A stretch of DNA of 64,000 bases from an uncultured Poribacteria bacterium (GTDB lineage Bacteria > Poribacteria > WGA-4E > WGA-3G): NCBI GenBank assembly GCA_951813545.1, contig OX638352.1:4931966-4995965 (forward strand). The letters are read 5' to 3'. Position numbers and translations under genes: made by a program. Below the pieces are notes generated by a model. It did no database searches. It was not told the DNA's origin and saw only the letters and a list, made by a program, of their open reading frames with translations. Shown here one piece after another: positions 24,691 through 32,608 of the stretch; position 1 is the first letter of the stretch, and each line of letters opens with the position of its first letter.

Positions 24691-26250
24691 ATGACAGGTG
24701 GAGATATTTTTGTCGAATGTTTGAAGGCACAAGGTGTTAGTGTCATTTTCGGTTTGCCGGGTAACCACTTAGACACCGTTTATGAATCGTTATACAACAA
24801 TCAAGACAGCATTCAGCACTATGTCACACGGCATGAAGGCGGTGCCTCATTTATGGCAGATGGGTATGCGCGTGCGACAGGCAATGTTGGTGTTTGCATG
24901 ACTGTCCCGGGTCCCGGTTCAAACAACGCCTCTATCGGTATTGGCGAAGCAAATACAGCGTCTTCGCCTGTGCTTTGGATTACTGGTCAGAACCCATCCT
25001 ACTTGGCACCACGCGACCCGAAGAAGAGTTTTCACGGGTTGGATCAGCGAGCTGCCTTCACACCGATGACGAAACATTTGGAAATTGTGCATCGGGTAGA
25101 TCAGATTCCCGATGCCGTCAATCGGAGTTTTAGTGCGTTGCGTTCCGGTAGACCGGGACCTGTGCTGATTGAACTGGCAAAAGACGCATTGGATGCTGAA
25201 GTTGACTTGCCAATTCCGCCACGGAACAACGGTATCCAGACGACAGCAAGCCCAGAAGATGTAGACGCTGCGTTGGCACTGTTGAACACCGCGGAACGTC
25301 CACTTATCGTTTCAGGTGGTGGTATCAATCACACACGTGCGACTGCAGAGATGCTTGAGTTCGCAGAGCTGCTGGACGCACCGATCGTGATGACCGGTTT
25401 TGGAAAAGGTTCGGTCCCGGAAGATTCACCGCATGTAATCGGTATCTTCCGAGACGGTGTTGCACAAGCGGCGATGAATGCATCCGACCTGATTGTTGCC
25501 GTTGGCACCCGATTCAACTATCGTGATACCGGCAACTGGAGCCTCACGATTCCGCAACCGCTGTTGCATATCGAAGCGGACCCTGAAGAGATTCACAAGG
25601 AATATCCTGCGACCGTTGGCATCGGCGCGAATCCGAAGTTGGTTTTACGCCAGTTGAACGCCGCGCTGCGTGACGAGAAACGTACAGGTGGATGGGGCGA
25701 AGGGTTACGTGAATTACGCCGACACTTTACTGCAATTGAACGTCCACGAATCCTCCAAGAGATGCGCGATGTGATGCCTCACGATGCCATCTTGTCGGTC
25801 GATGTTAACATTACCGGATACGGCGCGTTACAGCATTTTCCCTGTTATCACCCGGGGAGTTACATTTTCTCAGGTGTATCTGTCGCAATGGGAATCGGAT
25901 TGACGGGTGCTATCGGTGCGCAAGTGGCGTATCCTGAGCGGAAAGTCGTTGCTCTGAGTGGCGATGGCGGCTTCTTAATGACGTGTCCAGATCTCGCAAC
26001 AGCGGTGATGTATAACTTACCGGTTGTAACGCTTGTGATGAACGACAACCAGTATACTTCAATTGAACGCGGACAACTCCGACGCTTCGGCAAACGGATC
26101 GGTGTCGAATTGGTTAACCCGGACTTTGTAAAATTTGCGGAATCGTTCGGTGCGGTTGGGTTACGCGTGGAAGATCCAGGTGATTTCAAGCCGACGTTTG
26201 AAAAGGCACTCGCCTTGGATAAGCCGGTTCTCGTCGAAGTCGTCAAGTAA
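24691..26250 (+). CDS. Thiamine-diphosphate-dependent enzyme (acetolactate synthase-like)
   Basis: 519 aa. The catalytic glutamate is at 49 (TRHEGGASF), with a VIFGLPGNHLD start block. The ThDP motif is GDGGFLMTCPDLATAVM...VMNDNQY near the C-terminus, and the middle domain has the usual PLIVSGGGI pattern. Such enzymes decarboxylate or ligate 2-keto acids: acetolactate synthase, benzoylformate decarboxylase, sulfoacetaldehyde acetyltransferase and similar. No ilvN-type regulatory subunit is adjacent, so a catabolic role is more likely than branched-chain synthesis. The start at 24691 is chosen for its ribosome site. Confidence 0.88.
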   Translation: MTGGDIFVECLKAQGVSVIFGLPGNHLDTVYESLYNNQDSIQHYVTRHEGGASFMADGYARATGNVGVCMTVPGPGSNNASIGIGEANTASSPVLWITGQNPSYLAPRDPKKSFHGLDQRAAFTPMTKHLEIVHRVDQIPDAVNRSFSALRSGRPGPVLIELAKDALDAEVDLPIPPRNNGIQTTASPEDVDAALALLNTAERPLIVSGGGINHTRATAEMLEFAELLDAPIVMTGFGKGSVPEDSPHVIGIFRDGVAQAAMNASDLIVAVGTRFNYRDTGNWSLTIPQPLLHIEADPEEIHKEYPATVGIGANPKLVLRQLNAALRDEKRTGGWGEGLRELRRHFTAIERPRILQEMRDVMPHDAILSVDVNITGYGALQHFPCYHPGSYIFSGVSVAMGIGLTGAIGAQVAYPERKVVALSGDGGFLMTCPDLATAVMYNLPVVTLVMNDNQYTSIERGQLRRFGKRIGVELVNPDFVKFAESFGAVGLRVEDPGDFKPTFEKALALDKPVLVEVVK

Positions 26251-26335
26251 TTTTTATTTTACTGCGGAGGCACTTCGAGTGGAGGCAACACTGAATTACG
26301 GAATAAAAAATTTATAAATCATAAAGGAGTTTGGC

Positions 26336-27556
26336 ATGGCAAAAAAGATCGGTGTTCTCACAGGGGGCGGCGATACGAGCGCACTCAATGCCACCCTTAA
26401 AGGCATCGCATTGAAATCAGAAGAACTTGGTTTTGAACTCATCGGATTTATGGAGGGCTGGCGTGGTGTTTTGAAGGGTGGGCACTACTTCACGCTAACG
26501 CCTGATCTGATTGACGAAAACCGGGGCGGGACGCTTTTAAAGAGTTCACGTACGAATCTAATCAAAGATAATAAGTTAGATGAAGCAGTCAGCAATCTGA
26601 AAAAACTGGATATCAGCGGTCTGATTCCGATAGGTGGTGATGATACTTTGACGGTCGGAACCGCACTGTCCGATCAGTTCACAACCACGTTCGTCACCAA
26701 AACAATTGATAACGATGTGGGTATCAATCCACCTGAAGGGGATGCTGTCGATTACTCTAAGATGGTGAACTATTTCTGTCCCGGCTTCCCTTCATCTGCG
26801 AACAGAGTCATCAATTACGTCCAAGATTTGCGGACAACGACCTACTCTCATGACCGCGTGATTGTCGTCGAAGCGATGGGGAGAGATGCGGGTTGGTTGA
26901 CCTTATCCGCCGCTTATGGGCAAGCGGATCTTATCGTTGTCCCCGAAATCCCATATCAACCGGATAAACTGGCAGAAGCGATTCGTGAAAAACACACAGC
27001 ACAAGGGAACGTCATCGTCGTTGTATCGGAAGGGATTCGGAATGAAGCTGGTGAATTGATGATTACATCGGAAGCGGAACTCGATGCTTTCGGGCATACG
27101 AAACCGGGTGGCTGCTCAGAAATTATCGTTGAAGCGATGAAGAAACGGCTCCCTGATATTTCAGAGTCGGCATTCCGTGCCCTGATCCTCGGTTATCTCC
27201 AGCGGTGCGGTAGCCCGATCGCAATGGACAGAGACATTGCTATGAAGGCTGGTGCTATGGCGGTGCAAGCACTCTCAGACGGGATGTTCAACGGGGTCGC
27301 AACGATTACACGGACAGAGGTAGGTATTGAACCGACGCTGTTGCCGTTAGATCAAGTGCTGAAGCGGGATGCATCGGGGCATGTGATTCGGAGAAGTCTG
27401 GATATGCGGTTCTACGACGCGGAACGGTACCAGATAGCTCCAGCGGGGGCAGGATATTTTCGTCCGTTGTTCGGGGACTTGCCATACCCAGAATTGTCAT
27501 TGGGTGACCGATTGTCATCGGGTGCTCGATTGATTGAGATTGGGGAGATTGGGTAA
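26336..27556 (+). CDS. 6-phosphofructokinase, probably pyrophosphate-dependent
   Basis: 406 aa. PFK motifs: GVLTGGGDTSALNA, IPIGGDDTL (Gly-Gly-Asp-Asp at 100-103) and TKTIDNDVG with lysine at 122. In ATP-type enzymes the second Asp and this Lys positions are usually glycines, while the Asp plus Lys pair marks pyrophosphate-type enzymes, so pyrophosphate use is predicted from these residues. An AAAGGAG site lies just upstream. It follows the ThDP enzyme by 85 bases on the same strand. Its function in glycolysis or gluconeogenesis is clear; the phosphoryl donor needs testing. Confidence 0.88.
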   Translation: MAKKIGVLTGGGDTSALNATLKGIALKSEELGFELIGFMEGWRGVLKGGHYFTLTPDLIDENRGGTLLKSSRTNLIKDNKLDEAVSNLKKLDISGLIPIGGDDTLTVGTALSDQFTTTFVTKTIDNDVGINPPEGDAVDYSKMVNYFCPGFPSSANRVINYVQDLRTTTYSHDRVIVVEAMGRDAGWLTLSAAYGQADLIVVPEIPYQPDKLAEAIREKHTAQGNVIVVVSEGIRNEAGELMITSEAELDAFGHTKPGGCSEIIVEAMKKRLPDISESAFRALILGYLQRCGSPIAMDRDIAMKAGAMAVQALSDGMFNGVATITRTEVGIEPTLLPLDQVLKRDASGHVIRRSLDMRFYDAERYQIAPAGAGYFRPLFGDLPYPELSLGDRLSSGARLIEIGEIG

Positions 27557-27579
27557 AAATCAGGATTTTCAGTAAATGT

Positions 27580-27606
27580 AGGCGCGGTTTCAACCGCGCC
27601 TTTAAT
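27580..27606 (+). terminator. Hairpin terminator between convergent genes
   Basis: AGGCGCGGTTTCAACCGCGCCT forms a 10-bp stem, followed by TTTAATTTT. It sits between pfk and the convergent hsdR fragment. The stem belongs to the GCGGTT...AACCGC repeat family, so a repeat doubles as terminator. Confidence 0.7.
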
Positions 27607-29083
27607 TTTGCGTGTAAATGCTTTTTCCCTCGCCGTAGTAAGAATCGTAAATGTGCTGATAAACCGCCTCGGATTTCTGGTTGAACAGTTCTGGTGTGTA
27701 AGGTTGGGGCAGTTTATCATCAAGCACTATGTCAACTGCACTCCTAACTTCAGCTTTCGACTGTGTCCGTTTCCGCCAATCTAAAACCAATTTTTCCTGC
27801 TTGAGCGTCTCAAGCAATTCTCTCACAGCATTTTTCACTTCATCTCGCTGAGAGGCAGTTAGATGGGGTTCGCGTTGCGTCAACAGATCAAAGACCGCCA
27901 ATTCCTCTTCAGAAAATTCTTCGGTATCGGCGCGTTGGTCTTCTTGATTAAGCTCGCCAACGAAGTTAAAAAGCCCCTGAACATAATCATCAACACCAAT
28001 AGTGCCTGCGTTGTAGTCTGCAATCATCTGCTCAAATTTTTGTTGATAATCCATCCGACTTCTATTGAGGCGAATCATCGCGGCAAGTTTTCCGTTGATT
28101 GCGCCTCTGAGTTTTTCCGCCTCAATGCGTTTGTGCTCTGTATTGAATTGTTCGCTTAACTGCTCGAAGTCAATCTGGCTTAAATCTACCGGACCCGTAT
28201 CGTAAGTGTCAGATGGTATCTGAATGAGATAGCCTTCAGGTGCGATTGACTGGTCAAGTAGGTCCTCGATTTCTGTCATCACACCGGAGATGTCAGCCGG
28301 TGGCGTTAAATTCCTGATTTTCTGTGCGATGATATGGATCAGTTGACAGGTTTTGGTAAATTCATGTGCATCGGGATCAGGTAGAATTGCCTTGTATAAC
28401 TTCGTGACGTTCGTCGCGTGTTGTAAATAGTTCCGTTTGGTTTCATCATTAATCAGGATGCGTTCCATTGCATCATTAATTTTTTCGATGTTTTGCAAGG
28501 CATCATCGGTTTGGGCTGTCGCTAAGTCAATGCCGAGACCTCGACAGAATTCGGAGATTTCAGCGATCGCCTCTCGGAGTTTCTCAACCAGTTCCGACTT
28601 ATCCGCAATCGGTTTCTTGCCTTCCGCATCGGTACCCGTAGCATAAATCGCCAACGCTTTTTCAAGATAACGAAAAACTCCGATGTAGTCAACAATTAAG
28701 CCGCTATTTTTATCACCAAAGACGCGGTTGGCTCTGGCAATGGTCTGCATCAAGGTATGGTTTCGCTGCGGTTTGTCAAGATAGATAGTGGAACAGGAAG
28801 GCACGTCAAAACCTGTGATCCACATCGCACAGACGAAGACAATTCGGAAAGGATCCTCGGGATCTTTGAATTTGGTATCTAAATCCTCCGCGTTCATACG
28901 GGCGCGGTGGGGTGTGATGTCCACCCCTTTTTGGCTGAGGTCGTCAATCTCGTTTTGCCCCGGAGAAACGACGACTGCCATATCGGTTTCTTCCATGTAG
29001 CGAATCCTTTCTTCTAAGGAGATCCGTTCGCTACCGCTCTGTGTGGTTACCTCGGATTTTAGACGCGCAATGCCCGCTTCCAA
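27602..29083 (-). CDS. hsdR: HsdR C-terminal fragment (type I restriction, frameshifted)
   Basis: 493 aa. Encodes the C-terminal half of the restriction motor: the helicase motif VVVSPGQN, QTIARANRV (motif VI-like QxxARxxR), then helical C-terminal subunit-contact region. Its first residues, EAGIARLKSEVTTQ, continue directly from the N-terminal fragment's HW if one base is restored (a run of two Gs should probably be three, near 29079). Both fragments together give a normal HsdR of about 1050 residues. Single-base loss could be mutation, phase variation or assembly error. It is the last gene of the hsd run in transcription order. Confidence 0.85.
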   Translation of the reverse strand: MEAGIARLKSEVTTQSGSERISLEERIRYMEETDMAVVVSPGQNEIDDLSQKGVDITPHRARMNAEDLDTKFKDPEDPFRIVFVCAMWITGFDVPSCSTIYLDKPQRNHTLMQTIARANRVFGDKNSGLIVDYIGVFRYLEKALAIYATGTDAEGKKPIADKSELVEKLREAIAEISEFCRGLGIDLATAQTDDALQNIEKINDAMERILINDETKRNYLQHATNVTKLYKAILPDPDAHEFTKTCQLIHIIAQKIRNLTPPADISGVMTEIEDLLDQSIAPEGYLIQIPSDTYDTGPVDLSQIDFEQLSEQFNTEHKRIEAEKLRGAINGKLAAMIRLNRSRMDYQQKFEQMIADYNAGTIGVDDYVQGLFNFVGELNQEDQRADTEEFSEEELAVFDLLTQREPHLTASQRDEVKNAVRELLETLKQEKLVLDWRKRTQSKAEVRSAVDIVLDDKLPQPYTPELFNQKSEAVYQHIYDSYYGEGKSIYTQN

Positions 29084-30762
29084 TGTTCCTGAACCTTGTC
29101 GAACATTTTGACAGCAGTGGCTTTGTCAATTGAGATGACCATGGCTTTCCCTCGGTAGCCTCTCCCCATAAAGTGCGCAACGATATCTTCAGCGATGGTT
29201 TCCAATCGATCATCTCGTGTGATGAGATGATACTCTCTGCCAAACTCGCGTTCAAGCTTTGCCTCTTGTGCCTCATCCAACTCGGCATCCTCAAGAATCT
29301 GTTCGATGTCTTCGTTGAAATCTTCATTTCTCAACTGTAAGGTTGGCACACGGTTTTCATAGTAGAGAGGGACAGTGGCACCGTCGAGAATAGATTGGTT
29401 AAAATCGTAAACACTCACATAGTCCCCGAATACCGATTTTGTCTTTTCTTCGCCAGCCATGAGCGGTGTACCGGTGAAAGCGATGAATGCGGCGTTGGGG
29501 AGTGCGGTGTGCATGTTCAGGGCAAGTGTATCGTATTGACTCCGATGCGCCTCATCGGTGATAACAACGATGTCTGACCTCTCAGAGAGAATAGGGTGTC
29601 TCTCGCCACCTTGCGTCTGGAACTTGTGAATGAGGGTAAAGATATATCGATGGTCTTCACTGAGGAGTTGACGGAGATGTTTTATATCTTCTGCATGCAC
29701 CTCCTGCTGTGTTAGGACACCACTTGTACTCACGAAGGTCTTGTAGATTTGGTCGTCCAACTCTTTGCGATCAGTTACGACAACAAATGTCCAGTTTCCC
29801 GGCACTTTTCTGAGGACCTTCTGGGCAAAGAAAAGCATCGAGATACTTTTCCCACTGCCCTGCGTATGCCAAAAGACACCAAGCTTGCCCTGATTATCTT
29901 CAATCTCCTTCAGGGATTTGATCGTGTTGTTGACACCGAGGTATTGATGGTTCTTCGCGAGAATCTTGACTAATCCGCCTTGTGCTTCCATAAATAGGAT
30001 AAAGTTCTCAACGACATCAAGTAATCGTTCGGGTGCACAAAGTGCCTGCAGGATTGTCTCTAAAGAGACCTTGTGGGGTTCGTCTTCACTGTGCACGCGC
30101 TTCCATTCGGCGAAGTGTTCCCAATCCGCAGTAAGACTCCCGACTTTACTCTCTGTGCCGTTAGAGAGCACAATAAAGGCGTTGTACCAAAAGAGGTGTG
30201 AGATGGTAGTTTTATAGTCTCGGAGGTTGTCATCATAAGCGGCTTTGAGGTTTACATCAATCCGTTTGAACTCCATCAAGACCAAGGGAATACCGTTGAC
30301 GAAACATACTATATCTGGTCGTCTCGTATACATGTCGCCAGTAATATGGAATTGGGATGCGGCGAAGAAACTATTATTCTCTGGATTTTCCCAGTCAATC
30401 ACCTGAAGCACTTCGACGGTCTCGCCTTCACCGTCTGGCTCGCTGAGGGTGACTTTCACGCCGTCTTTCAGGAGGGTGTAAATCTCTCGGTTGGCTTCAA
30501 CAGGACTCATCAGTGCGCGGGAGTCGGTGAGTTGCTCAATTGCTTTGGTAATGGTATCTTCGGTTGCACCGGGGTTGAGTTGTGCTAATGCGGGTCGCAG
30601 GCGAGAGGTTAGGACGACTTCAAATTTTGTTTGCCTACCAAGTAGACTTCCTTCGGCTTGCTCGAATTCGCTGTAGCAGTTTAGCGTTTCCCACCCCATC
30701 TCTTCGAGTATGCCAATTGCGGGTTGCTCTATGAGTTCATCTTCACTATACGGGTTGTGCAT
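29059..30762 (-). CDS. hsdR: HsdR N-terminal fragment (nuclease and motor part)
   Basis: 567 aa. The N-terminal nuclease domain has RRPDIVCFVNG and LVLMEFKR (a PD-(D/E)XK-like core). The translocase domain follows with Walker A HTQGSGKSISM, DEAH in VITDEAHRSQYD and FTGTPL. The frame closes at HWKRALRV just after the DEAD-box region. As it stands the protein would lack the second helicase lobe, so restriction is probably inactive unless the frameshift is only an artefact. It starts 13 bases after the upstream toxin-like gene, so the toxin pair and hsdR share a transcript. Confidence 0.85.
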   Translation of the reverse strand: MHNPYSEDELIEQPAIGILEEMGWETLNCYSEFEQAEGSLLGRQTKFEVVLTSRLRPALAQLNPGATEDTITKAIEQLTDSRALMSPVEANREIYTLLKDGVKVTLSEPDGEGETVEVLQVIDWENPENNSFFAASQFHITGDMYTRRPDIVCFVNGIPLVLMEFKRIDVNLKAAYDDNLRDYKTTISHLFWYNAFIVLSNGTESKVGSLTADWEHFAEWKRVHSEDEPHKVSLETILQALCAPERLLDVVENFILFMEAQGGLVKILAKNHQYLGVNNTIKSLKEIEDNQGKLGVFWHTQGSGKSISMLFFAQKVLRKVPGNWTFVVVTDRKELDDQIYKTFVSTSGVLTQQEVHAEDIKHLRQLLSEDHRYIFTLIHKFQTQGGERHPILSERSDIVVITDEAHRSQYDTLALNMHTALPNAAFIAFTGTPLMAGEEKTKSVFGDYVSVYDFNQSILDGATVPLYYENRVPTLQLRNEDFNEDIEQILEDAELDEAQEAKLEREFGREYHLITRDDRLETIAEDIVAHFMGRGYRGKAMVISIDKATAVKMFDKVQEHWKRALRV

Positions 30763-30775
30763 GGTTCATGAGTTA

Positions 30776-31144
30776 TCAAAACGGAATATAGACTAATTGA
30801 TCGCGAATATCCTCCGGGGCACCTGCCAGTAAGATGAGTTCAAGTGTATCAATAATTTGCTTGTAAGAGAAACCGGGGCGCAAAAGTAAAATACCGGGAA
30901 TATGTCCACCCTTTTCAAGATGCGCTTGCAAATGTATAGGCATTGTACTTCGGTTTGACGAAACGAGAATGTACGCCTCACGTTCAAGAAATTCCAGGAT
31001 TTCCTCGTCCTTTGTTCCAATTGGAGGAACCCTTTCACCCCCAATAACACCGACTTCAACCTCCGGATACCGTCTCCTGAGTCCATCTCGAATGACATGC
31101 GAAGTGTTTTCATCAAGAAGAAAGCGAATCTGGTCTCTGCTCAT
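30776..31144 (-). CDS. DUF5615 PIN-like protein (putative toxin)
   Basis: 122 aa from the ATG at 31144. The start RFLLDENTSHVIRDGLRRR has the acidic LLDEN motif of the DUF5615 PIN-like family, with a later EAYILVSSNRS in place of the usual Thr/Ser-Asp strand. The C-terminal LLRPGFSYKQIIDTLE matches the family end. The upstream gene stops 2 bases before, so the two are translationally coupled. Together with DUF433 it looks like a type II toxin-antitoxin module. RNase activity is inferred from the PIN-like fold only. Confidence 0.8.
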   Translation of the reverse strand: MSRDQIRFLLDENTSHVIRDGLRRRYPEVEVGVIGGERVPPIGTKDEEILEFLEREAYILVSSNRSTMPIHLQAHLEKGGHIPGILLLRPGFSYKQIIDTLELILLAGAPEDIRDQLVYIPF

Positions 31145-31146
31145 TA

Positions 31147-31485
31147 TCACTCTTCACGGAGTTGTATTCCTTGGGTTTCACGTTGAGCTTTTATTTCCAT
31201 AAGGCGTTTTACACCTGGTGGTGGATTTTTCCGCTGTGCTTCATAAGCGGCTTCCGTCTCTTCACGCACAACCTCAATGTAGGCATCAATCTTTTTTTTG
31301 TTAAACAGGTAGTAGGTAATTGTCGCATAGATCTGTTTTAAGGTCAGGTGCGGATAATGCCGCTGAATTTCCTTTGGGCTTGCGCCGTCAAGAAATTTTT
31401 CAATCACAATTTCAATACCAACCCGGGTGCCTTTAATCCGAATCGTTTCTGGGTTAATAAATTCAAAGACGTTTACAAGTTCCAT
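31147..31485 (-). CDS. DUF433 protein (putative antitoxin)
   Basis: 112 aa from the ATG at 31485, with AAGGA 9 bases upstream. The DUF433 core is IRIKGTRVGIEIVIEKFLDGASPKEIQRHYPHLTLKQIYATITYY, a helix-turn-helix-like DNA-binding module typical of antitoxins paired with DUF5615. A basic, glutamate-rich C-terminal tail (RKNPPPGVKRLMEIK) probably contacts the toxin. The module lies directly upstream of hsdR. Confidence 0.8.
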   Translation of the reverse strand: MELVNVFEFINPETIRIKGTRVGIEIVIEKFLDGASPKEIQRHYPHLTLKQIYATITYYLFNKKKIDAYIEVVREETEAAYEAQRKNPPPGVKRLMEIKAQRETQGIQLREE

Positions 31486-31636
31486 AAGGGATATCCTTCT
31501 CATAATAGGTGCTTCGTATTATTGATGTATATTTTATCGTGAAATAATGTTGAGGCTTGAGCGGAAGCGTAACATTCCGTAAGCTCAGGAAGTTTTTGAT
31601 ATGAACTTTCTCTAAAAACGCTTTCTGTTCGGACAT
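31463..31636 (-). pseudogene. 5' fragment of an AAA-type ATPase gene
   Basis: From the ATG at 31636 the frame encodes FLEKVHIKNFLSLRNVTLPLKP, the standard opening of OLD/AAA_21-type ATPases just before the Walker A loop. The Walker loop is absent: residues after LPLKP are unrelated and the frame stops at 31463, overlapping the DUF433 start. This is a truncated remnant, probably cut by insertion of the toxin-antitoxin module. Confidence 0.5.
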
Positions 31637-31676
31637 GGGTTTTGCCTTTATATCGGGATTAAACCTTCGGTCCAGC

Positions 31677-31829
31677 TTAATTTTCAAGGTTCAAGAGTGC
31701 CTGTGTGAATTCATCAATGTTTGATGCGCGTGCGGCGACCCGGTTTAACTGATCCAGACGCTGCAGATCGTCAATGGCTTTAAGAAAAGGCTTTAGTTTC
31801 TCGGCGACAATTGTGGGTTGATATTGCAC
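31677..31829 (-). other. Small ORF with decayed antitoxin-like leader
   Basis: A GTG at 31829 opens a 50-codon frame ending in DEFTQALLNLEN; its residues (VAEKLKPFLKAIDDLQRL) form one long helix. In another frame an ATG two to three bases upstream reads MCNINPQ, closely like the MRNINPQ start of the neighbouring antitoxin at 32552, including the TTGATATTG(C/G)CATAAGTGTC context on the plus strand. This appears to be a degraded duplicate. No function is assigned. Confidence 0.35.
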
Positions 31830-31851
31830 ATAAGTGTCTACCTATTATATT

Positions 31852-32262
31852 CTACCGCGAAAATTGAGCGTAGAATTCTGCTGCCGTTACGATCTGGATG
31901 TTCTGATAATTCCCAATTGGTGAAAGGTGTTGGTGATCGCCTGTGACAATGTGGGTTGCTGAACCTACAACAGCACACTCTATTATTTTGTCGTCATCCG
32001 GATTCGCGTCAACCACCTTGAGCGTGTTAGTAATCGTAACCAGTCGCAGAAAACCACGGAGGTAGTCAAGTCTTTGTCTTCTTTGAGTTAAAAAGAAATT
32101 GAGCTTGGTAGAGAGTTTTTCTGCTAACTCATCGAAAATTTCTATGCAGGTTACCCCTTCAACTTTGCCCTGTCGTGCTAACTCAAGACAGCGATAAGGG
32201 GTCCCTCTCCAACCAGTAGCAGAAAACAGAATATTTGTATCATAAACAACTACTGGATGCAT
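31852..32262 (-). CDS. PIN-domain toxin (VapC-like, PIN_3 type)
   Basis: 136 aa. The N-terminal VVYDTNILFSA gives the first catalytic Asp, ELAEKLSTKL lies in the helical middle, and DANPDDDKIIECAVVGSATHIVTGD carries the later acidic residues typical of PIN_3 RNases. The 5' end overlaps the antitoxin by 13 bases, in the order antitoxin then toxin. It is predicted to cleave RNA when the antitoxin is lost. Confidence 0.85.
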   Translation of the reverse strand: MHPVVVYDTNILFSATGWRGTPYRCLELARQGKVEGVTCIEIFDELAEKLSTKLNFFLTQRRQRLDYLRGFLRLVTITNTLKVVDANPDDDKIIECAVVGSATHIVTGDHQHLSPIGNYQNIQIVTAAEFYAQFSR

Positions 32263-32552
32263 TCACGATCCTCATGGATGAGGTCATTAACAAAATTCTC
32301 GCGATCTGCCTCAGTCATCGCGTCCCAATCCAATTTGCGGGAGGCACACAACTCCCGAAGTTGTGTTTCGGCATAGTCCATAAGTTCTGCTTGACTGGCT
32401 TCTGTCTCCGTTTGGACAGCAACATCCATTTCTAACATGTCCTCTAAATCTTCAAGGCGTTGTATGAGAAATTGATATTCTTTTATTGACAAAAGCGCAG
32501 CTGTTTTTTCGCCTTTGTCATTAACTAGATATTGAGGGTTGATATTGCGCAT
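32250..32552 (-). CDS. Phd/YefM-like antitoxin
   Basis: 100 aa from the ATG at 32552, with AGGAGG 6 bases upstream. MRNINPQYLVNDKGEKTAALLSIKEY followed by an acidic coiled helix (LEDLEDMLEMD) matches the Phd/YefM N-terminal DNA-binding fold. The C-terminal half would wrap the PIN toxin. A near-perfect promoter lies 28-56 bases upstream. It is a stand-alone transcription unit inside the hsd locus. Confidence 0.8.
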   Translation of the reverse strand: MRNINPQYLVNDKGEKTAALLSIKEYQFLIQRLEDLEDMLEMDVAVQTETEASQAELMDYAETQLRELCASRKLDWDAMTEADRENFVNDLIHEDRECIQ

Positions 32553-32579
32553 AAGTGTCCTCCTAATTACCTTGCTGTA

Positions 32580-32608
32580 ATTATACACCGTCGTGTTGTA
32601 TATGTCAA
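32580..32608 (-). promoter_or_regulatory. Consensus sigma-70 promoter of the Phd-PIN module
   Basis: Read on the minus strand: TTGACA (32603-32608), a 17-base spacer and TATAAT (32580-32585), both perfect. The -35 box overlaps the last codons of hsdS. The spacer and -10 hold an imperfect inverted repeat (ATACAACAC...GGTGTAT) that could be the autoregulatory operator. Confidence 0.85.

Noticed and set aside
29059..29083. Programmed frameshifting in hsdR
   Set aside because: There is no slippery heptamer or downstream pseudoknot evident. A lost G in a short run is simpler.
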